Shown here: positions 26,495 through 35,448 of the stretch, piece by piece
Layout: every line of letters begins with the position of its first letter
Numbering within the stretch: position 1 is the stretch's first letter
From: Pseudochelatococcus lubricantis
GTDB lineage: Bacteria > Pseudomonadota > Alphaproteobacteria > Rhizobiales > Beijerinckiaceae
DNA length: 64,000 bases
Direction: 5' to 3'
Assembly (NCBI RefSeq): GCF_011762225.1
Contig: NZ_JAASQI010000004.1
Location: 358,629-422,628, forward strand
Notes under the pieces: model-generated
Database searches by the model: none
Seen by the model: only the letters and a program-made list of their open reading frames with translations
Told to the model about the DNA's origin: nothing
Position numbers and translations under genes: made by a program

Positions 26495-27316
26495 TCACAC
26501 CTTCGCGGCAGTGGCGCCGGCGTCGATGTGCGCCACGAGATCCGGCGAGAGAGAAAGCGCGTCCGCCAGTTCCTGCAGGTAGGCGCGCTCGGCCTCGGTA
26601 TCCGGCTCGATGGCAAGCCGCGACGCCGTGTAGATCTGCACGGCGAGTTCCTCGCTGGTCGCCGCCGAAGCAAGCTGGGTGATCGACGCCGGGTTGGCGA
26701 ACTCGCGGTCCAGAAATTGCGTGGCCTCCGCCTGGAAACCGACCTTCGTCAGATTGCCGATGATCCGGCCGCGCTCTTCCGTATCAATCTGGCCGTCCGA
26801 AGCCGCAGCCGCGATCATGGCGCGGGCCAGCACCAGCGCCGTGTCCTGAGAGACGGCATCGGCACCGAAGGCGGAGTCGCGCGGCGGCGCCTCGATCGCG
26901 GTCTGACCTGCCCAGGCCGGCTGGCCGTTCTGCCAGCTCTGATAGGCCTTGTAGGCCAGCCCTCCGATCAGGGCGATGCCGCCGAGGCTTGCGGCGGAGC
27001 CGGCAATCGACTTGCCCGACCCGCGCGAGCCGAGCAGCAGGCCAGCAAGGCCACCCGCAACGGCGCTGGCAATGTTGCGGCCCTCCGGCGAGTCGAGATA
27101 CTGGCGCGCCTGGCTGACCAGATCCGCGCCCGTCTCGGTGATGGAGCCGGGTTGGCCGCCCGTTCCGCCGGTCAACTGGCCGATGACGCTGCCCAGCAGA
27201 TCGCCGACGCTTCCGCCGGCAGCGGGCGTTCCTTCGGCAGGAGCCGCACCGGCAGAAGAAGGACCGGCGGCGGCAGAACCGATGAGCGCATCAAGTAGCT
27301 TCTTTGCATCAAGCAT
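26495..27316 (-). CDS. DUF533 family protein with TerB-like C-terminal domain
   Basis: 273 residues. N-terminal LDAKKLLDALIG, a Gly/Pro/Ala-rich spacer, a short hydrophobic Gly-rich segment (about 90-125, VAGGLAGLLLGS and LGGIALIGGLAYKAYQ), then a helical TerB-like domain (about 155-268; RAMIAAAASDGQIDTEERGRII). Such proteins occur near envelope stress genes; function is unknown. A perfect CtrA-type site lies 16 bp upstream of the start, in the expected promoter region. Confidence 0.85.
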   Translation of the reverse strand: MLDAKKLLDALIGSAAAGPSSAGAAPAEGTPAAGGSVGDLLGSVIGQLTGGTGGQPGSITETGADLVSQARQYLDSPEGRNIASAVAGGLAGLLLGSRGSGKSIAGSAASLGGIALIGGLAYKAYQSWQNGQPAWAGQTAIEAPPRDSAFGADAVSQDTALVLARAMIAAAASDGQIDTEERGRIIGNLTKVGFQAEATQFLDREFANPASITQLASAATSEELAVQIYTASRLAIEPDTEAERAYLQELADALSLSPDLVAHIDAGATAAKV

Positions 27317-27331
27317 GAACAGCTCCCTTGG

Positions 27332-27347
27332 TTAACGATGCATTAAC
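27332..27347 (+). promoter_or_regulatory. CtrA-type site, perfect consensus
   Basis: TTAA 27332-27335, seven bases, TTAAC 27343-27347. It lies 15 bp upstream of the DUF533 start codon, so a bound CtrA would cover the promoter or initiation region and could repress. A further GTTAAG lies adjacent. Confidence 0.6.
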
Positions 27348-27473
27348 GTTAAGCGGAGCGCAGCGTGTACACCAGAATTTTATTGCCATGCAGCAGCAAA
27401 AGAAACGCCCTCGATCGGCGGAACACGTCACAATTCTGTAAATTTCTGAACTGTATAGCGCCGCTCTCCGGCT

Positions 27474-29339
27474 TCAGACTGCGTCGTGTTTTTCGGTGTC
27501 GTCGGTCAACTGCAGGCGCTGCAGGCGTGCGTAAAGGCCGTCGCGAGCCACCAGGTCGTCGTGGCGGCCCTGCTCGACAATGCGGCCGCGGTCCATCACG
27601 AGAATGAGGTCGGCGCGCCGCACCGTGGACAGCCGGTGCGCGATGACGAGCGTCGTGCGCCCCTGCGTCAGGACGGCGAGCGCATCCTGAACCATGCGCT
27701 CTGCCTCGGCATCGAGGGCGCTCGTCGCCTCGTCGAGCAGGAGGACCGGCGCATCCTTCAGGATGGCGCGGGCCAGCGACACCCGTTGGCGTTCGCCGCC
27801 CGACAGCCGGGAGCCGCGATCGCCGACGCGGGTGTCGTAACCCTCCGGCAGCGCATCGATGAAGGCATGCGCCGCCGCCGCTTTTGCCGCCGCCACGATC
27901 TCCGCGTCCGACGCGCCGGGACGGCCGAACCCGATATTGGCGCGGATGGTGTCGTCGAACAGCACGACCTCCTGGCTGACGACGGCGACCTGCGCGCGCA
28001 GGCTTGCCAGCGTCACCTCGCGCACATCCCTCCCGTCTATCAGCACCGCGCCACCGGTCACATCGTAAAGGCGGGGCACGAGCGCCATCAGCGTCGACTT
28101 GCCGGAGCCGGAGCGGCCGACGAGCGCCGTGAGCTTGCCCGCCGGCAGCGTGACATCGATGCCGTCGAGCGCCGTCACGTCGTCCCGGTAGCGGAAGCGC
28201 ACGTCGCGGAAGGCCACCTCGCCCTGCGTCAGCGCGAGGGGTTGCGCATCCGGCCTGTCGACGATAGCCGGCGGCAGGTCGAGAATGTCGTAGTAGCGCC
28301 GCAGCGCCGCCATCGCCTCCTGCACGATGGCGTTGAGGTTGCCGATGGAGCGCACGGGCTGGGCCGCCATCAGCAGCGCCGTGATGAAGCCGGTGAACTC
28401 GCCCATCGTGCTGTTGCCCTCCACGATGCGCCAGCCGATCAGCACCAGCACGCCCGCGACAGCGAGCCCGCCGCCGACTTCAAGCAGGGGGTCGAGCCGC
28501 CCGCGCGCATTGGCCGCCTTGACCTTCAATTCCCGCACGGTCTCGAAGGCCTGCGCCGCCCTCCCCTTCAGATAACCCTCAAGGGCGAACACCTTGGCGA
28601 CACGCGCGCCGGCAAGGCTTTCGGAGATCAGGTTGGCCATCGCCCCGATCTCCTCCTGCGTGGAGGTGGCGACGCGGCGCAGCTTCCTGCCGAGCCGCGC
28701 CACCGGCTGCGCCACGAAAGGCGCAATCAGCCCGGCGACGATCGTCAGCACCGGGTCAATCCACAGCATCGCGCCGACGAGCGCGATCACCGTTGCCCCG
28801 TCGCGCAGCAGCACGGTGAAAAGGCGCGTCAGCGCCTCCTTGATGTAAGCGAAATCCGTCGTGAACCGCTGCGTGAGCGTCGCCGGGCTTTCGCGGTCGA
28901 GCTGCGCCAGATCGGCGTCGATGAGATGGCTGTAAAGGGCCGTCTGCATATCGGCCTCGATGCGCGAGATCACGCGGTTGGTCAGCACCGTCTGCCCCAG
29001 CAGCGCGAAGCCCCTGACGCTCGTGACCACGATGACGAGAAGCGGCGCGATCGCGATGGCGCTGGCGTCACGCGCCGTGAATGCGTCGAACGCCTCCTTG
29101 ATGAGGACCGGGTAGAGTGCCGAGGCGCCCGCGATGACCGCGATCAACACCAGCACCAGCGACAGCGCGCCGCGGTGCGGGCGCATCTGATCCCGCCACA
29201 GGCGCCGGATGGTCGGCACCGTATCGCCGCGCGCGAAGGGCGTTCCCTTCCCGAGCATCCTGCCCAGAAAGAGCGGCGACGGACGCCCCGCGGCGCGCCT
29301 GTCGGGGTTGGGGTCAGGCGATGGATTGCTGGTCATCAT
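27474..29339 (-). CDS. ABC exporter, fused permease and ATPase (MsbA/lipid-exporter type)
   Basis: 621 residues. Six membrane helices in the N-terminal half (about 50-330), then an ATPase domain: Walker A GRSGSGKST, signature LSGGERQRVSLARA, Walker B VLLLDEATSALD, and the switch His in VIAHRLST. Half-size exporter of the MsbA/multidrug class. ATG 29339 follows CGGAG; it is 13 bp after the methyltransferase gene. End of a four-gene cluster (phosphatase-glycosyltransferase-methyltransferase-exporter), which suggests export of a glycosylated lipid or polymer; that link is inference. Confidence 0.92.
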   Translation of the reverse strand: MMTSNPSPDPNPDRRAAGRPSPLFLGRMLGKGTPFARGDTVPTIRRLWRDQMRPHRGALSLVLVLIAVIAGASALYPVLIKEAFDAFTARDASAIAIAPLLVIVVTSVRGFALLGQTVLTNRVISRIEADMQTALYSHLIDADLAQLDRESPATLTQRFTTDFAYIKEALTRLFTVLLRDGATVIALVGAMLWIDPVLTIVAGLIAPFVAQPVARLGRKLRRVATSTQEEIGAMANLISESLAGARVAKVFALEGYLKGRAAQAFETVRELKVKAANARGRLDPLLEVGGGLAVAGVLVLIGWRIVEGNSTMGEFTGFITALLMAAQPVRSIGNLNAIVQEAMAALRRYYDILDLPPAIVDRPDAQPLALTQGEVAFRDVRFRYRDDVTALDGIDVTLPAGKLTALVGRSGSGKSTLMALVPRLYDVTGGAVLIDGRDVREVTLASLRAQVAVVSQEVVLFDDTIRANIGFGRPGASDAEIVAAAKAAAAHAFIDALPEGYDTRVGDRGSRLSGGERQRVSLARAILKDAPVLLLDEATSALDAEAERMVQDALAVLTQGRTTLVIAHRLSTVRRADLILVMDRGRIVEQGRHDDLVARDGLYARLQRLQLTDDTEKHDAV

Positions 29340-29352
29340 GTCTCCGCACGAA

Positions 29353-30015
29353 TCATGTCCCCGGCGTGATGCGCGGCTGCCAGACACGGCTCGTCTTGAT
29401 TTCGGCATCCTCCAGCGCGCGCGTCACCGGCACCCTGTAGGTCGCAAGGCAGTCGAGCCGATCCTTGGGAAGATAGCTTCGTCCGGGGTCGCCGATCAGC
29501 ACGCGCGCGCCGCGCCGTTGCAGCGTCACGAGCCACGCGAACACCGCCTCGGCAAGATCGCGCTCATAGCATATATCCCCAGCCAGCACGACATCCCAAC
29601 CCTCATCGCGCCCGACGATATTGTCGGTGCGGACCTTCAACCGCACGTCATTAGCCAGCGAATTGACGCGGATGGCGCTTGCGGCGAAGGGATCGATATC
29701 GGCCGCCTCCACGCTTTCCGCCCCCGCCTTCGCCGCCGCTATCCCGACAAGGCCTGAGCCGGCAGCGAAATCGAGCACCCGCAGTTCCGCCACCGCATCC
29801 GGATAATCGAGGACATAGCGCGCCAGTGCCTGGCCGCCGGCCCAGGCAAAAGCCCAGAAGGGCGGCGGCAGCCCCATCTCGCCCAGCTCCTCCTCCGTCT
29901 TCTGCCACAGGGCCGTCGCCTCGTCCGCCACGAACAGGCTGATCTCCGGCGCATGCGGCACAGGCAGCAGTCGCGTGTGAGAGCGGATGAACGCTTCGTG
30001 GTCGGTGATGGTCAT
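29353..30015 (-). CDS. METTL20-like protein lysine methyltransferase (probable ETF-beta methyltransferase)
   Basis: 220 residues, class I SAM methyltransferase fold. SAM-binding VLDFAAGSGLVGIAAAKAGA (near residue 80), acidic motif AADIDPF, and the post-II motif DICY (AGDICYERDLAE) characteristic of the family-16 lysine methyltransferases to which Agrobacterium and human METTL20 belong. Likely target: electron transfer flavoprotein beta subunit; inferred from family. ATG overlaps the glycosyltransferase stop by 4 bp and the preceding acidic/aromatic N-terminus is typical. Confidence 0.82.
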   Translation of the reverse strand: MTITDHEAFIRSHTRLLPVPHAPEISLFVADEATALWQKTEEELGEMGLPPPFWAFAWAGGQALARYVLDYPDAVAELRVLDFAAGSGLVGIAAAKAGAESVEAADIDPFAASAIRVNSLANDVRLKVRTDNIVGRDEGWDVVLAGDICYERDLAEAVFAWLVTLQRRGARVLIGDPGRSYLPKDRLDCLATYRVPVTRALEDAEIKTSRVWQPRITPGT

Positions 30016-31181
30016 GACGGCCTCCTGAGAAGGCTCGCATACAGCGTCTTCACCGTATCCATCACGTGGCGCTCGGTGAAACCGCTCTCGACCCGTGCCC
30101 GCGCCGCGAGGCCCATTTCCTGAACTCGCACCCGATCATTTGCCAGCGAAACGAATGCCTGAGCCAAGGCAATCGCATTGTCAGGTGGCACGATGAGACC
30201 CTCGACGCCGTCGCGCACCAGACGCCGGCAGCCCGGCACGTCGGTGGTGACGATGGCGCGTCCGCTCGCGCCAGCTTCCAGCAGTGTGCGCGGCAGCCCC
30301 TCCCCGCCCCGGGACGGGAGGCATGCCACCTCATGCGCCCGCCAGACGGAGGGCACGTCCTGCGTCGCACCGCACCACGCGATGCCAGGCCGCGCGCCCC
30401 ATTCCCGCAATGTCTCCTCCGGCACGGCGCGCGGGTTAGACGGATCGGGCGCGCCGTAGAGCGACAACGTCACGTCAGCGCCGGCGGCCCGCGCCATCGT
30501 CAGCGCCTCGACGGCGAGATCGATGCCCTTCGACCACAGCATACGCGCGACCACGGCGATTCTCAGGCTGGTCGACGGTGCTGGTCGCGTGACCGGGAAC
30601 GCCGCCGGATCGACCCCCGCCCCGCCGACGAGCGCGACTTTGCCGGCATCGGCCGGATCGAGCCCCAGCATGCGGGCGTCGTCCTCGTTCTCAAACAGAA
30701 AGCGCGTTCGCGGTCCATCGAGCAGCGGCCGCAGGACGCCCCGCAGCAGCGCCCGCGCCGTGCGGCCGATGACGTCCGCGCGCGCGCCGAGGAAGCCGAG
30801 ACCGGTAAGCGCATGCACCTTCGCCGTTCCGGCCGGGGCGGCCAACCCACCGAGAACGATCGAACGCAGCGCGATGCAGTGCAGAATATCCGGGCGTTCG
30901 TCGCGCAGCAGTTGCCGCAACCGCTTCAGCGTCGCCGCAACCGCCAGCGGATTGAGGCTGCGCCGCTCCGCCTGCAGGGGAACGACGCGCGCACCTGTCG
31001 CGGCAATCGCCGCCACATGATCGCGCACGCGCGTGATCACGGTGACCCGCAACCCGAGTTCGCACGCCGCCCGCGCCATCGGCAGGAAGTGCGACACGAA
31101 AAACCAGTCTTCCGTCACCAGGAACACGAGATGCGGCGCTGCACCGGCTTCGCTATGAACGTTGTCAACCATGGAAGGCAT
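30012..31181 (-). CDS. GT4-family glycosyltransferase
   Basis: 389 residues with two Rossmann domains. N-terminal LVFLVTEDWFFVSHFLPMA acceptor domain; C-terminal LRIAVVARMLWSKGIDLAVE and the donor-binding E-x7-E pattern region (PSRGGEGLPRTLLEAGASGR). ATG at 31181 is preferred because AGGAAG lies 8 nt upstream; an in-frame ATG at 31229 would add 16 residues. Cytoplasmic or membrane-peripheral retaining enzyme using a nucleotide sugar. Coupled by 4-bp overlap to the methyltransferase; about 54 bp (6 bp with the longer start) after the phosphatase gene. Confidence 0.88.
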   Translation of the reverse strand: MPSMVDNVHSEAGAAPHLVFLVTEDWFFVSHFLPMARAACELGLRVTVITRVRDHVAAIAATGARVVPLQAERRSLNPLAVAATLKRLRQLLRDERPDILHCIALRSIVLGGLAAPAGTAKVHALTGLGFLGARADVIGRTARALLRGVLRPLLDGPRTRFLFENEDDARMLGLDPADAGKVALVGGAGVDPAAFPVTRPAPSTSLRIAVVARMLWSKGIDLAVEALTMARAAGADVTLSLYGAPDPSNPRAVPEETLREWGARPGIAWCGATQDVPSVWRAHEVACLPSRGGEGLPRTLLEAGASGRAIVTTDVPGCRRLVRDGVEGLIVPPDNAIALAQAFVSLANDRVRVQEMGLAARARVESGFTERHVMDTVKTLYASLLRRPS

Positions 31182-31235
31182 TATCCAGCTTCCTGTCCCG
31201 TCGACAGACGTCCCTTCCTGCTCGTCCATGGAACT

Positions 31236-31958
31236 TCATTCCCGATGCAGGATGCGGTCGACGAGAAATGCGGACCAGAAATTCGGGCGGAAGCGCGCCC
31301 TCAATTTATCCGGCTCATAAACAGTCGTGACCCACGTCATGAAGTCGAGGCCGGCTGCGGCACCTTCCTGCCGGTAGAGTTCGAAGAAGGCGTCGAGTAT
31401 CCCTGTCTTCGCGAAGCGGAAGTGGCCGTAGCGCAGTGATAACTCGCGCACCGCCTCTTCGACGGGCCGCCCCTCATGCACCAGGAGAAACAGCGCCGCC
31501 ATGAAGCCGGCTCGATCCGCGCCCGACTTACAGTGAACGAGAACAGGATAGTCGAGAGTCTCGAAAAACTTTTTCGCCGACAAAACTGTTTCTCGGGACG
31601 GCGCCTCCCGCGACCGCACCACGAATTCCGCAAGTGTAATGCCGTTGCGTTCGCAGGCGTCGCGCTCCAACGGCCAGGAGCCGTACTCGCGCCCGCCGCG
31701 CAGATTGACCACCGTTCGCACGCCCAGGCGCGCGATGGCGTCAATATCCCGGGGCGACGGTTGCGCGGCCCGCCAGAAGCGGTCCGTCACCTTGTGGCGA
31801 TTGAGATAGATTGCCCGGAATATGCCATGATCGACGAACAGCATATTGACGTAGGCTTTGAGGTGCGCCCAGCCGCCTTCCAGCGGCGCATCCCAGCGCC
31901 TGATGCGGGCCATGCGGCGCGCATAGCGCACCTCGGGCTTGTTAAAACGGTTGAACAC
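31236..31958 (-). CDS. dual-specificity/tyrosine phosphatase family protein
   Basis: 240 residues. The cysteine phosphatase loop HCKSGADRAG (CX5R) lies near residue 145, with the Asp/aromatic region upstream (LRGGREYGSWPLERDACERN). The N-terminus is basic. Start is GTG at 31958 with a poor ribosome site; ATG at 31913 is an alternative. Next to a glycosyltransferase, such phosphatases often act on polysaccharide-synthesis phosphoproteins or phosphoinositide-like substrates; substrate unknown. Confidence 0.85.
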   Translation of the reverse strand: MFNRFNKPEVRYARRMARIRRWDAPLEGGWAHLKAYVNMLFVDHGIFRAIYLNRHKVTDRFWRAAQPSPRDIDAIARLGVRTVVNLRGGREYGSWPLERDACERNGITLAEFVVRSREAPSRETVLSAKKFFETLDYPVLVHCKSGADRAGFMAALFLLVHEGRPVEEAVRELSLRYGHFRFAKTGILDAFFELYRQEGAAAGLDFMTWVTTVYEPDKLRARFRPNFWSAFLVDRILHRE

Positions 31959-32100
31959 GGGGTCCCGAATGTCGTTGCAGTTGTCCTACGCCATAGCAGG
32001 CCGCGTGCGACACCACAACACGTATGAAATCTTGTCCATGTTCGAATCCATATCGGCTTTGCATCTTGTCGCCAGACACAGCTCATCCTAGACTTTTCAT

Positions 32101-32607
32101 ATGAACGAGGTCGTCATCAACATCCGCGCCGCACGACCGTCAGACGCCACGGCTCTGGCGGCGGTCCATGACGTTTCATGGCGCGAGGCCTATCGCGGCA
32201 TCATCCCCGGGGTAGCGCTCGAACGCATGATAGCCTATCGGGGGCCGGGCTGGTGGCAGAAGTCCATCGCGCGCACGCGCTCTCTCATCGTCCTCGACAT
32301 CGGCGAGCGTATCGCCGGTTACGCCAGCTTCGGCGCCAGCCGCAGCTTCTCCCTGCCTCAGCAGGGTGAGATCAGCGAGCTTTACCTCGATCCGGTCTTT
32401 CAGGGGCTTGGCCTCGGCACGCAGTTATTTGCGACCGCGCGGCGGGAACTCGCCATGCAACGCCGCCGGGGCCTCGTCGTTTGGGCACTGCAGGATAACG
32501 AACGCGCCGCGCGCTTCTACGAGAGGCTGGGCGGCCGGGCGCAGGTGAACGAGAACATTCGCGTCGGCGGTGTGTCGCTGATGCGTACGGCGTTTGTCTT
32601 TCCGTGA
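32101..32607 (+). CDS. GNAT-family N-acetyltransferase
   Basis: 168 residues. Typical GNAT start (NIRAARPSDATALAAVHDVSW), the beta-4 block GEISELYLDPVFQGLGLGTQLF carrying the acetyl-CoA-binding Q-x-x-G-x-G pattern, and the NERAARFYERLGGR C-terminal signature. Substrate unknown. Transcribed divergently from the phosphatase-exporter cluster across 142 bp. Confidence 0.9.
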   Translation: MNEVVINIRAARPSDATALAAVHDVSWREAYRGIIPGVALERMIAYRGPGWWQKSIARTRSLIVLDIGERIAGYASFGASRSFSLPQQGEISELYLDPVFQGLGLGTQLFATARRELAMQRRRGLVVWALQDNERAARFYERLGGRAQVNENIRVGGVSLMRTAFVFP

Positions 32608-32835
32608 TACCGCCGCCGTCACGGTAACGGTGTGAGCCAAAATGCGGATTTCACTTTTATAACCGATGCTGTAGAAAGAGCCGCCGCCGTGGTTGCGGCG
32701 TCATGCGGTACGGGCTCCTGTCCGGTGGCGTCGCGGCACGCTGTCTCCACCCGCGTCCGCGCGGTTTCGGCTGGCCAGCGCTGCCAGCACCGCCGGAACG
32801 TCGCATCATTGTCTATCCTGTCAGGAGTTTCCGAC

Positions 32836-33378
32836 ATGCGTCTCGACGCCATTGCCATCGGCAAGAATCCCCCCCACGACGTCAACGTCGTCATCGAGGT
32901 GCCGATCGGCGGGGAACCCATCAAGTATGAGCTGGACAAGGAATCGGGTACCCTTTTCGTCGACCGCTTCCTGTACACGCCGATGCGCTACCCGGGTAAC
33001 TACGGCTTCATTCCGCACACGCTTTCTGGCGACGGTGACCCGGCTGACGTGCTGGTCGTCAACACCCGCGCCCTCATTCCTGGCGCCGTCATCTCCTCGC
33101 GCGTCATTGGCGTGCTCATCATGGAAGACGAATCCGGGCAGGACGAGAAGATCGTCGCGGTTCCCTCCTCCAAGCTGACCAAGCGGTATGACCGCGTGAA
33201 GAACTATACCGATCTGCCCGAAATCACGCTGCAGCAGATCGAGCACTTCTTCCAGCACTACAAGGATCTGGAGCCCAACAAGTGGGTCAAGATCGTGCGC
33301 TGGGGCGACGCTGAAGAGGCGCACAAGCTGATCAACGAAGCCATCGAGCGCGCAGCGAACCAGAGCACCGACAAGTAA
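32836..33378 (+). CDS. ppa: inorganic pyrophosphatase (family I)
   Basis: 180 residues; hydrolyses PPi in the cytoplasm. Conserved: [46 protein letters not shown] with metal-binding aspartates, and [10 protein letters not shown]. The ATG at 32836 has CAGGAG 9 nt upstream and matches the usual family N-terminus (RLDAI); the 68-residue in-frame extension has no homologous look. Converges with parB across a perfect palindrome. Confidence 0.97.
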   Translation: MRLDAIAIGKNPPHDVNVVIEVPIGGEPIKYELDKESGTLFVDRFLYTPMRYPGNYGFIPHTLSGDGDPADVLVVNTRALIPGAVISSRVIGVLIMEDESGQDEKIVAVPSSKLTKRYDRVKNYTDLPEITLQQIEHFFQHYKDLEPNKWVKIVRWGDAEEAHKLINEAIERAANQSTDK

Positions 33379-33431
33379 TTGGCACTGATGTCATTACCGG
33401 CCCGGATGTCGGCGATGGTATGATAAACGGA

Positions 33432-33455
33432 TTACGGCGCGTCGACGCGCCGTAA
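33432..33455. terminator. perfect 24-bp palindrome, bidirectional terminator candidate
   Basis: TTACGGCGCG plus its mirror around GTCGAC centre, 24 bp fully self-complementary, between convergent ppa and parB. No U tract, so a protein-binding palindrome cannot be excluded. Confidence 0.5.
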
Positions 33456-33591
33456 CATCCGCATCGAGATGTTTGAGGGGCGTTGATTTGCATCTCGTTT
33501 CTGCTCCGGGATATGAGCAGTAGTCTGCCGCAGACCGGTTCGGGATGGCCGGGCAGTCAACCCCTCACCCTTTACACAGGCGTTCCTGCGG

Positions 33592-34488
33592 TCAGCCCCG
33601 CAGACGACGGCAAAGGTTATCAAGCTGGTCGAGCGTCTTGTAACGCACCTTGACCTCGCCACCACCATTCGCCTTGTGCTCTATGGAAACAACGAGCCCC
33701 AGAACTTCCTCCAGCGCCTGCTCCAGCGCCCGGGTATCGGGGTCCTTTTCCGGCTTGGCCCGAGCGGCACGGCGATTGCCGCCGCCCTCCCCTTCTCCCT
33801 GAGTGTCACGCTGGGCGATGCGCTCCACATCGCGCACCGTCAGTCCCTGCGTGAGAATCTGCCGCGCCACGGCCTCCGGGTCCGCGACTGTCAGCAGCGC
33901 CCGTGCGTGCCCGGCAGAGAGTTCTCCGTCATTGACGAGTTGCTTGATCGACGCAGGCAGCCGCGAGAGGCGTAGCGTGTTGGCGACGTGGCTGCGACTC
34001 TTGCCAATGATCTGTGCAAGGTCGTTTTGCGAATAGTTGAACTCCGCAATCAGTTGCTCGTAACCGGCCGCCTCTTCGAGCGGACTGAGGTCCGTGCGTT
34101 GCACGTTCTCGATGATGGCTATTTCAAGCGCCACACGATCGTCGGCCTCCACGACGACAATGGGCACCTGATGCAGGTTCGCGCGCTGTGCCGCGCGCCA
34201 GCGCCGCTCGCCTGCAATGATTTCGTAGACATCGGCCACGCCCGGCAAGGCACGCACGATAATGGGCTGGATGAGACCACGTTCGCGGATCGATGCCGCC
34301 AGATCGTCGAGCGCCTCTGCGTTGAATATCTTGCGTGGGTTGCGCGGGTTAGGCCGCAGGAACTCGATCGGAACCTTCTGCGTCCCCGCGCTGGTCTGGC
34401 GCGTCTGGGCTGCGAACTCGTCACCGACGTCGCCGATCAGCGCCGCAAGTCCCCTCCCCAGGCGGGAACGGTTTGAATCCTCAGCCAT
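33592..34488 (-). CDS. parB: chromosome-partitioning protein ParB
   Basis: 298 residues. N-terminal R-L-G-R-G-L-A-A-L, the CTPase/ParB-Srx domain with the arginine-rich GERRWRAAQRA patch, the helix-turn-helix (SQNDLAQIIGKSRSHVANTL) and a C-terminal dimerisation region. Binds parS and clamps DNA. ATG 34488 has GGAG; it follows parA by 105 bp. Two perfect parS sites lie 1.5 and 3.6 kb upstream. Confidence 0.97.
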   Translation of the reverse strand: MAEDSNRSRLGRGLAALIGDVGDEFAAQTRQTSAGTQKVPIEFLRPNPRNPRKIFNAEALDDLAASIRERGLIQPIIVRALPGVADVYEIIAGERRWRAAQRANLHQVPIVVVEADDRVALEIAIIENVQRTDLSPLEEAAGYEQLIAEFNYSQNDLAQIIGKSRSHVANTLRLSRLPASIKQLVNDGELSAGHARALLTVADPEAVARQILTQGLTVRDVERIAQRDTQGEGEGGGNRRAARAKPEKDPDTRALEQALEEVLGLVVSIEHKANGGGEVKVRYKTLDQLDNLCRRLRG

Positions 34489-34593
34489 ACTGATCTCCAT
34501 TACCATGGCCCACAAACGGCCCTCTCTCGGCAGCCCGATCCGTTTTCGGTGGGTCCGCCCTCATCGCCGACACCTGTCGGTGTACTTCCGTCA

Positions 34594-35448
34594 TCAGGCG
34601 GCGCGCAGCGCCCGTTCCCGTTGAATGATCTCGGAAGCCAGCTTCAGATAAGCCTGCGATCCCGCACATTTCAGATCGTAAAGCAGCACCGGCTTACCGT
34701 GGGACGGTGCTTCTGAAACGCGGACATTGCGCGGAATGATTGTATCGTAGACCTTCGCGCCCATGAACTCGCGGACGTCGGCAACGACCTGGTTCGAAAG
34801 GTTGTTGCGCGGATCGAACATCGTCAGCACGATACCATGTATCCCGAGCCCCGGATTGAGCGATACGCGCACCTGCTCCACGGTTCGCAGCAATTGGCTC
34901 AAGCCTTCAAGCGCGAAAAACTCGCACTGGAGCGGCACCAGCACGGCATTCGACGCCGTCAATGCGTTAATAGTCAACAAGTTCAACGACGGCGGGCAAT
35001 CGATGAGGACATAGGTAAAACCGTTGGGGCGGATGTCACGTCCCAGCACATCGATAGCGCGGCCAAGCCGGTGCACCCTGTCCTTGCTGGCGGCGATCTC
35101 CAGCTCCACGCCCAACAGATCCAGCGTCGACGGCGCCACGGCGAGACCCGGAACAGCCGTTTCCAGCAACGTGTCCTGCAATGTTGCCGAGCCGACCATG
35201 ACATCGTACGTCGAAATCTTGCGGCTCTTCCTGTCAACCCCAAGTCCGGTCGATGCATTGCCCTGCGGATCAAGGTCAATAATCAGGACACGCTCGCCGA
35301 TCGCCGCAAGCGCCGTTCCGAGATTGATCGCGGTCGTTGTCTTACCGACCCCACCCTTCTGGTTGGCCAGCGCCAGCACGCGAATTCCCGCCGAAACACC
35401 GCTGCCGGAAGGCTCCATAAGCTGATTAACGTCGGCCATGACCGCCAT
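34594..35448 (-). CDS. parA: chromosome-partitioning ATPase ParA (Soj type)
   Basis: 284 residues. Deviant Walker A KGGVGKTTT in ALANQKGGVGKTTTAIN, then LIIDLDPQGNASTGLG, and Walker B VLIDCPPSLNLLT. Positions the ParB-parS complex at the pole. Starts inside the end of rsmG (overlap about 23 bp); the ATGs at 35448 and 35439 are both possible, and AAGAGG precedes the first. Operon rsmG-parA-parB. Confidence 0.96.
   Translation of the reverse strand: MAVMADVNQLMEPSGSGVSAGIRVLALANQKGGVGKTTTAINLGTALAAIGERVLIIDLDPQGNASTGLGVDRKSRKISTYDVMVGSATLQDTLLETAVPGLAVAPSTLDLLGVELEIAASKDRVHRLGRAIDVLGRDIRPNGFTYVLIDCPPSLNLLTINALTASNAVLVPLQCEFFALEGLSQLLRTVEQVRVSLNPGLGIHGIVLTMFDPRNNLSNQVVADVREFMGAKVYDTIIPRNVRVSEAPSHGKPVLLYDLKCAGSQAYLKLASEIIQRERALRAA

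Noticed and set aside
25137..27298. Overlapping rightward frames of 481 and 424 codons
   Set aside because: Antisense to the PEP-mutase family gene and the DUF533 gene; low-complexity products.
32035..32060. TTCGAATCC resembling a tRNA T-loop
   Set aside because: No cloverleaf could be folded around it.
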